From positions 1 to 42,617 of the forward strand of contig JANYFP010000312.1 of the NCBI GenBank assembly GCA_025362555.1: a stretch of 42,617 nucleotides of DNA, in the 5' to 3' direction. The position numbers were made by a program, and so were the translations under genes. Shown here in pieces: positions 17,749 to 27,614 of this stretch; position 1 is the first letter of the stretch, and each line of letters begins with the position of its first letter. The notes under the pieces were generated by a model, which was not told where the DNA came from, ran no database searches, and worked only from the letters and a program-made list of their open reading frames with translations. This DNA is from Verrucomicrobiota bacterium (GTDB lineage: Bacteria > Verrucomicrobiota > Verrucomicrobiia > Opitutales > Opitutaceae).

Positions 17749-18780
17749 ATGGCCAAATATAAACTGGAATACATCTGGCTCGACGGCTACACGCCGCTGG
17801 CCAGCCTGCGCAGCAAAACACAAATCAAGGACTTCAGCAGCTTTCCCAAGCTCGAGGAACTTCCAGCCTGGGGGTTCGACGGCAGTTCGACCCAGCAGGC
17901 CGAGGGCAAGAGCTCTGATATCGTTCTCAAACCGGTGGCCGTCTATCCCGACAGCACCCGCAAGAACGGTGTGCTCGTGATGTGCGAAACCTACCAGCAT
18001 ACTGGTGTGGCGAGCCCGTCGAATTCACGTGCGACCATTCCTGATGATCCGGACACTTGGTTCGGCTTCGAGCAGGAATATTTCTTCTTTAAGGACGGCG
18101 CTCCACTTGGCTTCCCCGTTGGCGGCTATCCCGCCCCACAGGGACCCTATTACACCGGCGTCGGTTTCAAGAATGTCGGTTCAATTGCTCGCGAGATCGT
18201 CGAGAAGCACATCGATATCTGTCTTGATGCCGGCATTAACCTTGAAGGCATTAACTCCGAAGTCGCCAAGGGCCAGTGGGAATTTCAGATCTTCGGCAAG
18301 GGTTCGAAGAGCGCTGCTGATCAGATGTGGGTCGCGCGTTATATCCTCACCCGTTTGGCCGAGAGCTACGGGATCGACATCGAGTGGCGCTGCAAGCCGA
18401 TCCTCGGCGCTTTCCAGCAGTCTCTCGATTGGAACGGTTCTGGAATGCACGCGAATTTCTCGACCAAGTACCTGCGCGAAGTCGGTGGCAAAGCTTACTT
18501 CGAGAAACTTATGGCGGCCTTCAACACCTTCCGCGACGAACATATCGCTGTGTACGGTCCGGAGAATCACCTCCGCCTCACTGGTCTCCACGAGACGCAG
18601 TCGATCGACAAGTTCAGCTATGGTCTCGCCGACCGTGGCGCTTCGATCCGTATGCCGCATAGCTTCGTCAATGCCGGCTACAAGGGTTACCTTGAGGACC
18701 GTCGTCCGAATTCCGCCGCCGATCCATATCTGGTCGCCGGTCGTATTCTCAAGACGATCCAGAGCGTGCCGACGACCTGA
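17749..18780 (+). CDS. glnA: Glutamine synthetase, GSII (eukaryotic-type) class
   Basis: 343 aa; EYIWLDGY, LPAWGFDGSSTQQAEGKSSDIVLKP, GFEQEYFFF, GINSEVAKGQWEFQIF, NGSGMHANFSTK, GLADRGASIRMP. Confidence 0.93.
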   Translation: MAKYKLEYIWLDGYTPLASLRSKTQIKDFSSFPKLEELPAWGFDGSSTQQAEGKSSDIVLKPVAVYPDSTRKNGVLVMCETYQHTGVASPSNSRATIPDDPDTWFGFEQEYFFFKDGAPLGFPVGGYPAPQGPYYTGVGFKNVGSIAREIVEKHIDICLDAGINLEGINSEVAKGQWEFQIFGKGSKSAADQMWVARYILTRLAESYGIDIEWRCKPILGAFQQSLDWNGSGMHANFSTKYLREVGGKAYFEKLMAAFNTFRDEHIAVYGPENHLRLTGLHETQSIDKFSYGLADRGASIRMPHSFVNAGYKGYLEDRRPNSAADPYLVAGRILKTIQSVPTT

Positions 18781-18804
18781 GATTGCGAATCGCTAATTAT
18801 TTCA

Positions 18805-18837
18805 GCCGTCCGACTGCAAAGTCGGGCGGCTTTTTTT
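18805..18837 (+). terminator. Rho-independent terminator of glutamine synthetase
   Basis: GCCGTCCGACT-GCAA-AGTCGGGCGGC followed by TTTTTTT. Confidence 0.9.
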
Positions 18838-18861
18838 ATGGTGCGCTTTGCCGCGAGCAAA

Positions 18862-18930
18862 CCCGCCCGGAGGTTGGGTTCCACCTGCTCAAACAGTTTG
18901 AATTAAGGTGGAGCGCGACCTCCGGGCGCG
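18862..18930. repeat. REP-like inverted repeat in a convergent intergenic region
   Basis: CCCGCCCGGAGGTTGGGTTCCACCT (18862-18886) vs reverse complement of 18906-18930 (CGCGCCCGGAGGTCGCGCTCCACCT): 21/25 identical, two further positions G-U compatible. Confidence 0.75.
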
Positions 18931-18962
18931 CTTTCTGCACGCGTTTTTTGAACACGCGTCAC

Positions 18963-18990
18963 AAAAAAGCCGCGCTTAGTGGCGCGGCTT
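18963..18990 (-). terminator. Rho-independent terminator of superoxide dismutase
   Basis: On the minus strand AAGCCGCGC-CACTAA-GCGCGGCTT runs into a T tract (A run 18963-18968 on plus). Confidence 0.85.
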
Positions 18991-19025
18991 GAAAGTCAAA
19001 GATGAGACGAGAAAAACGGCGTGCC

Positions 19026-19658
<633 letters not shown>

Positions 19659-19827
19659 AGTCGTGGTGGATTTGGGTTACTTGCTAAAAAGAAAGGTTAC
19701 TGTGCACGCGTCGATGAATCCGTCAACTTTCCATGGTGTCATCCGCGTGGGGTGTTACCCGCAAGGAGGCGATTTTATTTTGATGAATTGTAGGTTCGTG
19801 GTGAGAGGGGACTGGCGTTGACCGGCT

Positions 19828-20349
19828 TTAGTCTTCTTTTCGTTTCAATTGAAAGAATGCGCGCAATAAATCCAGGCACGGTTTTTCCAGAATACCCCGG
19901 GTAATTTCGAGGTGGTGGTTTGATTGTGGGAGCAGATTCAGATCGGTGGCACCGCCGAGACAGCCCATTTTAGGATCGGGCACCGCGTAGACCACGCGCT
20001 TGAGTCGAGACATGAGAGTTGCGCCGGAGCACATCGGGCAGGGTTCCTTGGTCACATACAAAGTCGCGCCGACGAGTCGCCAGTTGTCCACGGTCTTGGC
20101 CGCCTGTCCTAGCGCCAGAATTTCGGCGTGCGCCGTTGGGTCGCGGGTGCTGTCACGTTGATTGTAGGCGGCCGCGATGATTTCTCCATTTAACTCGATC
20201 ACTGCTCCAATGGGAACCTCGTCCTCGCGCCAGGCATCGATGGCGAGATTGTAGGCTTGCCACATGTAAAATTCATCGTCGCGCCGCAATTGGGAGGGAT
20301 GATTTTTTTCGAAGGGACAGGGGAGGGAAGGGCGATTTTCAGTGCTCAT
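19828..20349 (-). CDS. tadA: tRNA-specific adenosine deaminase / cytidine-deaminase-fold protein
   Basis: DPTAHAEILALGQAAKTVDNWRLVGATLYVTKEPCPMCSGATLMSRLKRVVYAVPDPKMGCLGG: HAE and PCPMC zinc motifs. Confidence 0.92.
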   Translation of the reverse strand: MSTENRPSLPCPFEKNHPSQLRRDDEFYMWQAYNLAIDAWREDEVPIGAVIELNGEIIAAAYNQRDSTRDPTAHAEILALGQAAKTVDNWRLVGATLYVTKEPCPMCSGATLMSRLKRVVYAVPDPKMGCLGGATDLNLLPQSNHHLEITRGILEKPCLDLLRAFFQLKRKED

Positions 20350-20523
20350 CAGGTCAGGTGGCCAGGCCCGATTTTGCGGTGGCGGGCTGGTTGCTTCTCA
20401 GCCTGCTTACAGGCGATGGCGGGTAAAGCCTTGACTTACTCAGAGGCTCACACACTTAGAACGGTTTTTCCGAAACTATTTTCTGCATGATCCACACCAC
20501 CCTTCAGTCCCTCTTCCCTACCC

Positions 20524-20787
20524 ATGTCTGACGGCAAAGTGATTGAAGTTGAGGGTAAGATTACCACCGTGCTCCCGGGCACGATGTTTCGAGTGCAGCT
20601 CGATAACGGCCACATGGTGTTGGCGCATATTTCCGGCAAACTTCGCAAGCATTTCATTAAGATCGCCGCAGGCGACAAGGTGAAGATGGAGATGAGCCCC
20701 TACGATCTCGACAAGGCGCGCATCACGTACCGCATTCGCGAAACGAATTTGCCACCTCCAGGCCCACGCCGCCCGCGTCGTTACTGA
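20524..20787 (+). CDS. infA: Translation initiation factor IF-1
   Basis: [67 protein letters not shown]. Confidence 0.95.
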   Translation: MSDGKVIEVEGKITTVLPGTMFRVQLDNGHMVLAHISGKLRKHFIKIAAGDKVKMEMSPYDLDKARITYRIRETNLPPPGPRRPRRY

Positions 20788-20853
20788 CGCACGCTTCCCG
20801 GGTGTCTTGTGAAGACGCGCAGCGGAGACCGGCCCAAGGAAAAAGAGGCGCCG

Positions 20854-21771
20854 ATGCCGCCGGCACCGTTGGCTTTTGCCGACGAAATCGACCGCTATCT
20901 TGGTTACGTCGAATTGGAAAAAGGCCTGTCTCACAACACGGCCCAGTCTTACGAAAGTGATCTTCGGCAGGCGGCGCATTTCCTGAAAAAGAACGGTGCC
21001 GCAGATTGGACGAAAGTCGGGGCGAAGCATCTGACCGCTTGGTTGCACTGGTTAAGTGACGAAAATTTTTCGTCATCCAGTCAGGCCCGCAAACTCAGTG
21101 CGATTCGGATGCTTTTCCGGCATCTCAAGAAAGAGGAGGTGCGCAGTGATGATCCCACTGCATTGCTCGCGGGGCCCAAGTCGCGCCGTAAATTGCCCGA
21201 TACGCTGTCGACGGCTGATATGGATAAATTATTGTCCATGCCGATGGGTGGCGATGCCTACGCGATTCGCGATCGCGCCATGCTGGAGCTGTTTTATTCG
21301 AGCGGTCTGCGCATTTCTGAACTCAGCGGGCTTGCGCTCCAGCAGGTGGATCTTGAAAACGGGTTTGTCCGTGTTTTCGGCAAAGGCTCCAAGGAGCGGG
21401 TGGTGCCGCTCGGCGCCCGGGCCAGCGATGCGATTCGCGTTTACCTCGCGTCCGGTCGGTCGCGGTTGGTCAAACCGCGCACGGGCAGTGAATTATTTAT
21501 CAGTGAGCGGGGTAAAGCGATCTCGCGAAAAACCGTGTGGGTTATCGTGAAGAAATACGCCGCGCTTGCGGGCCTCGGGAAAACCGTGAAGCCGCATTTG
21601 CTGCGGCACTCGTTTGCGACGCATCTCCTCGGTGGCGGCGCCGATCTTCGCGCGATTCAAGAGATGCTTGGTCACGCCAGTATTGGCACCACGCAGATTT
21701 ATACAGCGGTAGAAAATTCCCGGCTGTTGGATCAACATGCCAAACATCATCCGCGCAACCGCGCGAAATAA
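20854..21771 (+). CDS. xerD: Site-specific tyrosine recombinase XerC/XerD (XerD-like); an alternative GTG start is at 20809
   Basis: LFYSSGLRISELSGL, FGKGSKERVVPLG, LLRHSFATHLLGGGADLRAIQEMLGHASIGTTQIYT: R-H-R-H-Y catalytic signature. Confidence 0.92.
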   Translation: MPPAPLAFADEIDRYLGYVELEKGLSHNTAQSYESDLRQAAHFLKKNGAADWTKVGAKHLTAWLHWLSDENFSSSSQARKLSAIRMLFRHLKKEEVRSDDPTALLAGPKSRRKLPDTLSTADMDKLLSMPMGGDAYAIRDRAMLELFYSSGLRISELSGLALQQVDLENGFVRVFGKGSKERVVPLGARASDAIRVYLASGRSRLVKPRTGSELFISERGKAISRKTVWVIVKKYAALAGLGKTVKPHLLRHSFATHLLGGGADLRAIQEMLGHASIGTTQIYTAVENSRLLDQHAKHHPRNRAK

Positions 21772-21801
21772 TCGGGGAGAATTGGGTTCTTCGAATTGAA
21801 C

Positions 21802-22137
21802 TTAACGCGCCTTGGCTTTTTTCGCCATGTCATCGAGCTTGTCGGTAAATTCTTCCTGCGCCTGGGCGTTGCTCGATGACCACGTCGTGGTGACCGTGTC
21901 TTGGGCAACCCCGCCGAAGCGGGAAATGGCGTCGTCCTGGGCTTTGGTGTTCGCCACGCTGCGGTCTTTGAATGGTCCGCCCATCTGCTGGAGTTCAGCG
22001 GTTCGTCGGTTCACAAAACTATTGTAGGCTTGAGCGGTCGCGGGCTCGACCCGGTGTTCCGTGGTTTTGGCCACTGGCTTCGAGGTGCAGCCGCAGAGGC
22101 CGGTGGAGATAAGGGAGACGAGAAGAAATTTTTTCAT
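21802..22137 (-). CDS. Small putative lipoprotein
   Basis: MKKFLLVSLISTGLCGCTSKP: signal peptide and candidate lipobox; 4-bp overlap with the upstream gene. Confidence 0.65.
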   Translation of the reverse strand: MKKFLLVSLISTGLCGCTSKPVAKTTEHRVEPATAQAYNSFVNRRTAELQQMGGPFKDRSVANTKAQDDAISRFGGVAQDTVTTTWSSSNAQAQEEFTDKLDDMAKKAKAR

Positions 22138-22511
22138 GGCTTGCGTTTCATTTTATCCAATTCGCTTTCGAATTTTGTCTGGGCGACCTGTTGCTGTTTC
22201 CAGTGATAGTATTCGGCTGACTCCGCCGACTCGATGGAATCCATCACCGGCGGAAATTCTTTTTCTGCGATGCGACGGGCGTCGGTGGGGGCTTTTCCAG
22301 CTCGGACGAGCTCGCGGGTTCTGGCTGCCACTGCATTCTGTTGCATGACTTCAGCAGTGCTTACGACATAGGGTGCCGGGTATGCGTGGGTCGTTTTGGA
22401 CGCTTGGGCGGGCTTCGCGGTGCAGCCACTCACAATCAGCAGTGGCAAGCCCAAGGCAAAGAGGGCCACGACGCGCAGCGTCGGATTTAACAGACTGGGG
22501 CCAGTCTTCAT
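22134..22511 (-). CDS. Small putative lipoprotein, possible paralogue of the overlapping gene
   Basis: VVALFALGLPLLIVSGCTAKPAQ lipobox (VSGC). C-terminal FESELDKMKRK resembles FTDKLDDMAKKAK of its neighbour. Confidence 0.65.
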   Translation of the reverse strand: MKTGPSLLNPTLRVVALFALGLPLLIVSGCTAKPAQASKTTHAYPAPYVVSTAEVMQQNAVAARTRELVRAGKAPTDARRIAEKEFPPVMDSIESAESAEYYHWKQQQVAQTKFESELDKMKRKP

Positions 22512-22712
22512 GGAGCCATTAATATCCGAGTTGGGCAGGGCGTCAATTACGCAGTCTCGAATTGGCGAGTGTGGGCTGGCGGGTGGAATTCCGCGAGCTC
22601 AGCTAAAGGCAGCGAGGCAATCCAAGTAGATTAAAAACTGGAAATGGTTGGGGTGAGTTGCATCGTGCTGAGGCGGACGCTGACCACGCTGGCGCGCAGT
22701 CCGACTTTTCCC

Positions 22713-23165
22713 ATGGCTGAATCCTATTCTGAAAAACTCGTCGCTGAAGTTATTCGGCTGTTCCCGGCCTTCATGAAGGATCCGATCGATTGGGAAATGT
22801 CTAAGGGGAATGCCGCAGTGGCCGTGATCGAACCTGACGGTACGATGCGCGGGCATATCTTTGGCGATGATCGGGCCAAAGGGCGTTGGTGCTTTGGCAT
22901 CGTGAATCGCAAAGTCATTCAGGTGTGGAGTACGGGTTACCACACGGGGCAGTTCGAGGAATTGGTCTACGCGGGTAAACTGGATGAAGGGAAATTCGGA
23001 GTAAATCGACCGGACTTTATCGGCTGGGAGGGTAGCGTGCCGCTGCTGACACCGGATGGGACATTAATCGCTGCGGTATTTTCCGGAGTTCGCGGAGTGA
23101 ATGATATCGCGATCATCGAACAGGCGGCAGCGGCCGTCCCGGGTCTCAGAGTGAAGCGTAATTAA
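22713..23165 (+). CDS. Conserved-looking hypothetical protein
   Basis: ATG at 22713 (MAESYSEKLVAEVIRLFPAFMKDPIDWEMSKGN); good coding character, no confident family. Confidence 0.6.
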   Translation: MAESYSEKLVAEVIRLFPAFMKDPIDWEMSKGNAAVAVIEPDGTMRGHIFGDDRAKGRWCFGIVNRKVIQVWSTGYHTGQFEELVYAGKLDEGKFGVNRPDFIGWEGSVPLLTPDGTLIAAVFSGVRGVNDIAIIEQAAAAVPGLRVKRN

Positions 23166-23316
23166 TGACGCACGCGCCGAAATTAACCTGGCCTCACGCG
23201 AGATTGGTTTAGCCGACGATCTACGAGTGGTTTTGTTTTATCATTCGAACTCGCATTGAGGTGGCCACAAGCCTACCTGTTTTCCGTTCCATTGTTTCGC
23301 GACTATCCTTTCATCT

Positions 23317-24147
23317 ATGTCCACTCCTGATCTGCCTCCACCTGTGGTGCCCGCGCCAGCTCCCGCTAAGAAAAACAATACCTTGGTGATCGTTCTGTGT
23401 ATTGGATTCGGGGTCTTGCTTCTTATCCTCGCCAGTTGTGTCGGTACCTGCATCTACGTTGGAAAAAAAGCCAAGGATTACGCCAAGGAATCCGAGCGGA
23501 ACCCCAAGATCTCCGCGCTTGCGCTTGCCGCAGCGATCGCGCCCGGTGTCGAGGTGGTGTCCAAGGATCTTGATGCAGGCACCATCGTCTTGAAGAATAC
23601 CAAGACCGGCGAAGTCCTGAAGTTGGATACGAAAAATTTCTCGGAGGATAAGATCGGTGAAGTGTTGGAGAAAATTATGCGGGGGAAGAATCTGAACGGT
23701 ACGCCGCAGTCGGGCACGACCCCCAGCGCATCTGAATCAGAACCTGCTGCGACAAGCGCGGCGTCGGGTTCCAATGAAACAGTGAGTGTCGCCCAGGCGG
23801 AGGCGCAGGAGGCTACGCTTAAAAATTTCCCGCCGGACTTTCCTCGTTACGTCGGAGGTGGGGTAACTACCGTTGAAGCGACGCAGAAGCTCGTCGCGGC
23901 GGTGTCGACGTCGCAGCATAGTTTTTTGACCAATGACGCGCCGGATGCCGTGGCCGATTTTTATCTCAAGCAGCTTAGTTCGGTCGGCTACACGGTGGTG
24001 GCCAGTGAGAATGGTTCTGACTCAAATGGGGCGAAGTTGAGCCGCGTTTTCCAGCGCGGCGAGGGACGGTCAACCTTCAATCTTGAGGTCTACATCGAAG
24101 AGGGAAAAACCCGGGTTGACGCGAATCAAGTCGTGCTGAAGCAATAA
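23317..24147 (+). CDS. Membrane-anchored hypothetical protein (Pro-rich N-terminus, one TM, low-complexity linker, C-terminal soluble domain)
   Basis: 276 aa; TM NTLVIVLCIGFGVLLLILASCVGTCIYVG; C-terminal FPPDFPRYVGGGVTTVEATQKL...FYLKQLSSVGYTV. Confidence 0.7.
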   Translation: MSTPDLPPPVVPAPAPAKKNNTLVIVLCIGFGVLLLILASCVGTCIYVGKKAKDYAKESERNPKISALALAAAIAPGVEVVSKDLDAGTIVLKNTKTGEVLKLDTKNFSEDKIGEVLEKIMRGKNLNGTPQSGTTPSASESEPAATSAASGSNETVSVAQAEAQEATLKNFPPDFPRYVGGGVTTVEATQKLVAAVSTSQHSFLTNDAPDAVADFYLKQLSSVGYTVVASENGSDSNGAKLSRVFQRGEGRSTFNLEVYIEEGKTRVDANQVVLKQ

Positions 24148-24233
24148 GGCCGAAGCACGCCGGCGGGTTTGCCTGGGGGCAAGCGCTTGGGCTCGCGGGA
24201 CGGTTTTACTGAGTATCTCATTCCAATTTATCG

Positions 24234-24809
24234 ATGCATAAAGGGCGACTCGAAGCATTCAGCGATGGCGTGATCGCAATTATCATTACCATCATGGTGC
24301 TGGAGATGAAAGTCCCGCACGGCACGGATCTCCAGTCGCTCACGGCGCTCGGTCCGGTCTTTTTCAGTTACGTCCTGAGTTTTGTTTACGTCGGGCTGTA
24401 CTGGAATAACCACCATCATTTGTTCCAAGCCGTGAAGCAGGTGAGTGGCCCAGTTCTTTGGGCGAATCTTCATCTGTTATTTTGGCTTTCGCTCTTTCCC
24501 TTCGCAAGCGGTTGGATGGGCGAAAACCATTTCGCCATGTGGCCGGTGGTGGCATACGGTGTGGTTTTAATTATGGCGGGATTTGCCTATGCGATTCTCG
24601 TCCGGCTGTTACTTGCCGGGCATGGCGCGGAGTCGGTTTTGGCCAAGGCGATTGGTTCTGATTTTAAAGGAAAAATATCACTGGTCATCTACCTCGCGGG
24701 CATTGCCCTGGCTTTTGTGAATCCGTGGATCGGCGTCGCCCTCTATGCCTGCGTGGCAATCATCTGGTTGATTCCGGATCGGCGCATCGAAAGGACTTTG
24801 GTCGCCTGA
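24234..24809 (+). CDS. TMEM175 family (DUF1211) membrane protein, putative potassium channel
   Basis: GRLEAFSDGVIAIIITIMVLEMKVP (FSDG motif), YWNNHHHLFQ, WANLHLLFWLSLFPF. Confidence 0.9.
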   Translation: MHKGRLEAFSDGVIAIIITIMVLEMKVPHGTDLQSLTALGPVFFSYVLSFVYVGLYWNNHHHLFQAVKQVSGPVLWANLHLLFWLSLFPFASGWMGENHFAMWPVVAYGVVLIMAGFAYAILVRLLLAGHGAESVLAKAIGSDFKGKISLVIYLAGIALAFVNPWIGVALYACVAIIWLIPDRRIERTLVA

Positions 24810-25139
24810 TGAGGGCTGATCGGTTGGTTCGCGGTTGGTCGCTTCGTCCGGTTTCTCTATTTCCGATTATGATTGTGCCGACCAAGTGAGTTGTGGGCTG
24901 TCGCGCTATCAGGTTTTGGGGCTATGCTCTTTTAGGAATTCACGAAATTGTTGCCACGCTGTTCTGGGAGGACACGGCGGAAGGAGGCAAAAACTCCGAG
25001 TGCGGACGCGGCAGGATTTGCCGACGCGAGCTACAGACTAAACGAATAAAAAAACATTTCCATTTCATGGAGTGGGTTACGGAGGCGACCGTGAAGCTGG
25101 ACCTGAAATTGCATCTCAGTGGGGAATCCCCCAAGCCCC

Positions 25140-25286
25140 ATGAACTTTCTCTTGCCCTTAGCTTTTTGCATTTTATTTGCGGATGTGGTTCGCGCCATCA
25201 TTCCGGTCGGATCAATTCTTTCTGAAGGATACGAGGACGAGCGAGGTTTTCACTATGGTGCAAAAACGATTCATCGCGACGAGTAG
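25140..25286 (+). CDS. Possible small secreted protein (48 aa)
   Basis: Manual ORF below the track length cut-off: MNFLLPLAFCILFADVVRAIIPVGSILSEGYEDERGFHYGAKTIHRDE, with a signal-peptide-like N-terminus. Confidence 0.25.
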   Translation: MNFLLPLAFCILFADVVRAIIPVGSILSEGYEDERGFHYGAKTIHRDE

Positions 25287-25351
25287 TCCGGCGATGTTGT
25301 GGGTGAATCGGCGGGCTGCAAAAAATCGGAGTGGTGAGGGAGTGTTCGCCT

Positions 25352-25906
25352 TTAAATGTTTGGCGAGGGGTAGAGCGCGGCAAGTTTGCGCACTGTGGTG
25401 AGGTTACGCATCGAGGAGGATGGTAGCTTAACGTCTTTCATCTGAGGTGAAGTCCACACTTTTGATTCGTGGGATTTTATTCGGCAGAGCCAGTAATATT
25501 CGCGGCCCGCGACATGGAGTTCGTCCACCGCAGTTCGGCAGGCGATAAATTTTCGCACCTGTTCGATGCTGAGCGCTTCGCCCAGGAAGCCGACATATAT
25601 AGTATTGCCGGCCTGCGCGAGTTCGGCGGCGGTGAAGAAGTGGCAAGCTGCGACTGCCGCAACTTCTGCGCGGGTTCGCACGAAAGTATCGACCTCATAG
25701 CCGAGCGACTGCTTAAGGTGGGTTTCAATTTGGGTTTCGAGCTTCCTTGAATTCGCTGACTTACTTGAGAAAATTATATTTCCACTCGCGATGAAGGATT
25801 CCACCTCGGTGAATTTCAGTTCGCCAAATAACGTGCAGAGGCGATCCATTTTAATCCGGCGTTTCCCTAGATTTATCCCGCGGAGTAAGGCGATGTAGTG
25901 ATGCAT
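25352..25906 (-). CDS. DUF1697 domain-containing protein
   Basis: MHHYIALLRGINLGKRRIKMDRLCTLFGELKFTEVESFIASGNIIFSS is the typical DUF1697 N-terminus. Confidence 0.9.
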   Translation of the reverse strand: MHHYIALLRGINLGKRRIKMDRLCTLFGELKFTEVESFIASGNIIFSSKSANSRKLETQIETHLKQSLGYEVDTFVRTRAEVAAVAACHFFTAAELAQAGNTIYVGFLGEALSIEQVRKFIACRTAVDELHVAGREYYWLCRIKSHESKVWTSPQMKDVKLPSSSMRNLTTVRKLAALYPSPNI

Positions 25907-26707
25907 GAATGGGCAGATTTAAAGGGTGTGCTGAGCTTTCATAGATCACCTGGAGTTATCCGGTCCGTGTTGATAAAGTATGGCCGATATTCATATCTGC
26001 GAGAAATGATATCCAGTTTGGATTTCAATCCATCAGGTTACAGGTCTCAATGATTAGATGGAAGCCAGGGTTGATTCCCGTCGTGCGTAGCTTTTCACTG
26101 TTGGTGTTTTGGCCAGCGGGTGAAGCTTAGGTCTAGAGTTAATATTCTGCATGTGGTGCAGTTGAATAGGGGGGCGGGTGGAGTGCCTTTGTTTCACCCC
26201 GCCCGAAGTTAGATTTGTTTACTGGCTTAAATTTAAGCGGCGGCACTTCGCCAATCAGCGCGCGGATAGCCTCCGCTATTCTGTATAAAAAATCAGCCCT
26301 GCTGGCGGATCTCATTCGCAATAGGATAATTCGGTGAAGATCGCCTTATTTAGTGAAGAGGGCAACGGGATGAATCGCCGTGCTAAATTATTAGAGTGGC
26401 TCGGTGTTTTGCTCGGAGAACTTGGTAGTGATCCCTGCCTACAGGCGGCAAATTGTGAATAAGTATTTTCGGTATTTTCTGATTTAACTCTTGATGTAGG
26501 GTAAATCGACATGCTCTTATGACAGTCCTACTCGTCACTGACAGCACCATCAGCCAAACTGTGGGTGCACCTGACGGCACGTATTTCGGACGGATTTCCT
26601 TCTGAAAATCGTGTTTTTTATTAAAGCGCGAAATAGAGCTTGCCCGAGACCTTGTCTCCGGTAGGTTCCGCGCCTTTTCCACTTTACATAACCTTCCATC
26701 CAACCAC

Positions 26708-27106
26708 ATGCCAACCATCAACCAACTCGTGAGAAAAGGACGCCGCCAGATCAAGGCGAAGTCCAAGGCTCCGGCATTGCAGGGTAATCCCTTCCGCCGC
26801 GGTGTCTGTGTGCAGGTCATGACCCGCACCCCCAAGAAGCCGAATTCGGCTATCCGTAAGGTCGCCAAGGTCCGTCTCACGAACGGCATTGAAGTGATTT
26901 CGTACATCCCGGATGAAGGTCACAATCTGCAGGAGCATTCCATTGTGCTCGTTCGCGGTGGCCGTGTGAAAGATTTGCCTGGTGTTCGTTACCATATCGT
27001 TCGCGGTACACTCGACGCCACCGGTGTCGAGAAACGCCGCCGCTCCCGTTCCAAATACGGTGTGAAGCGTCCGAAAGCTGCCAAAGCAGCCGCCAAAGCC
27101 TCTTAA
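26708..27106 (+). CDS. rpsL: 30S ribosomal protein S12
   Basis: [12 protein letters not shown]...[23 protein letters not shown]. Confidence 0.98.
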   Translation: MPTINQLVRKGRRQIKAKSKAPALQGNPFRRGVCVQVMTRTPKKPNSAIRKVAKVRLTNGIEVISYIPDEGHNLQEHSIVLVRGGRVKDLPGVRYHIVRGTLDATGVEKRRRSRSKYGVKRPKAAKAAAKAS

Positions 27107-27128
27107 CCCTCGTTCTTTTTAAGCCGCT

Positions 27129-27602
27129 ATGTCTCGTCGTCGCAGAGCCACCCACCGCATCACCATTCCTGATGTACGTTATAACAGCCCATTGGTGACA
27201 CATTTGATCAATGTCATCATGAAGAGCGGCAAGCGTACGCTCGCAGAGCGTATCGTCTACGGTGCATTCGAGCGCGTGAGCGAGAAGCTGCAGAAGGGCG
27301 ACCCGGTCGACCTCTTGATGGGCGCGATGGAAAACGCCCGTCCAAAACTTGAAGTTAAGAGCCGCCGTGTTGGTGGTGCGACGTACCAAGTTCCCGTAGA
27401 AATCTCTTTTGAACGTCAAGAGAGCTTAGCTCTCCGCTGGATGGTTCTCGCCGCTGCTGGCCGCAAGGGCACGCCAATGCGCGAAGCTGTCGCCGCCGAG
27501 ATCATCGACGCGTACAACAACACTGGTTCTGTCGTTAAGAAGAAGGAAGAAATGCACAAGATGGCTCAAGCCAATCGTGCCTTCGCCCATCTCCGTTGGT
27601 AA
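27129..27602 (+). CDS. rpsG: 30S ribosomal protein S7
   Basis: MSRRRRATHRITIPDVRYNSPLVTHLINVIMKSGKRTLAERIVYGAFE. Confidence 0.98.
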   Translation: MSRRRRATHRITIPDVRYNSPLVTHLINVIMKSGKRTLAERIVYGAFERVSEKLQKGDPVDLLMGAMENARPKLEVKSRRVGGATYQVPVEISFERQESLALRWMVLAAAGRKGTPMREAVAAEIIDAYNNTGSVVKKKEEMHKMAQANRAFAHLRW

Positions 27603-27614
27603 GGAATTACGAGC

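Noticed and set aside
22575-22600. GGCGGGTGGAATTCCGCGAG as a third REP-like copy
   Set aside because: Only a short partial match (GGTGGAAT) and no matching opposite arm nearby.
24148-24233. Possible terminator TTGCC-TGGG-GGCAA downstream of the 276-aa membrane protein gene
   Set aside because: Short stem and no T tract.
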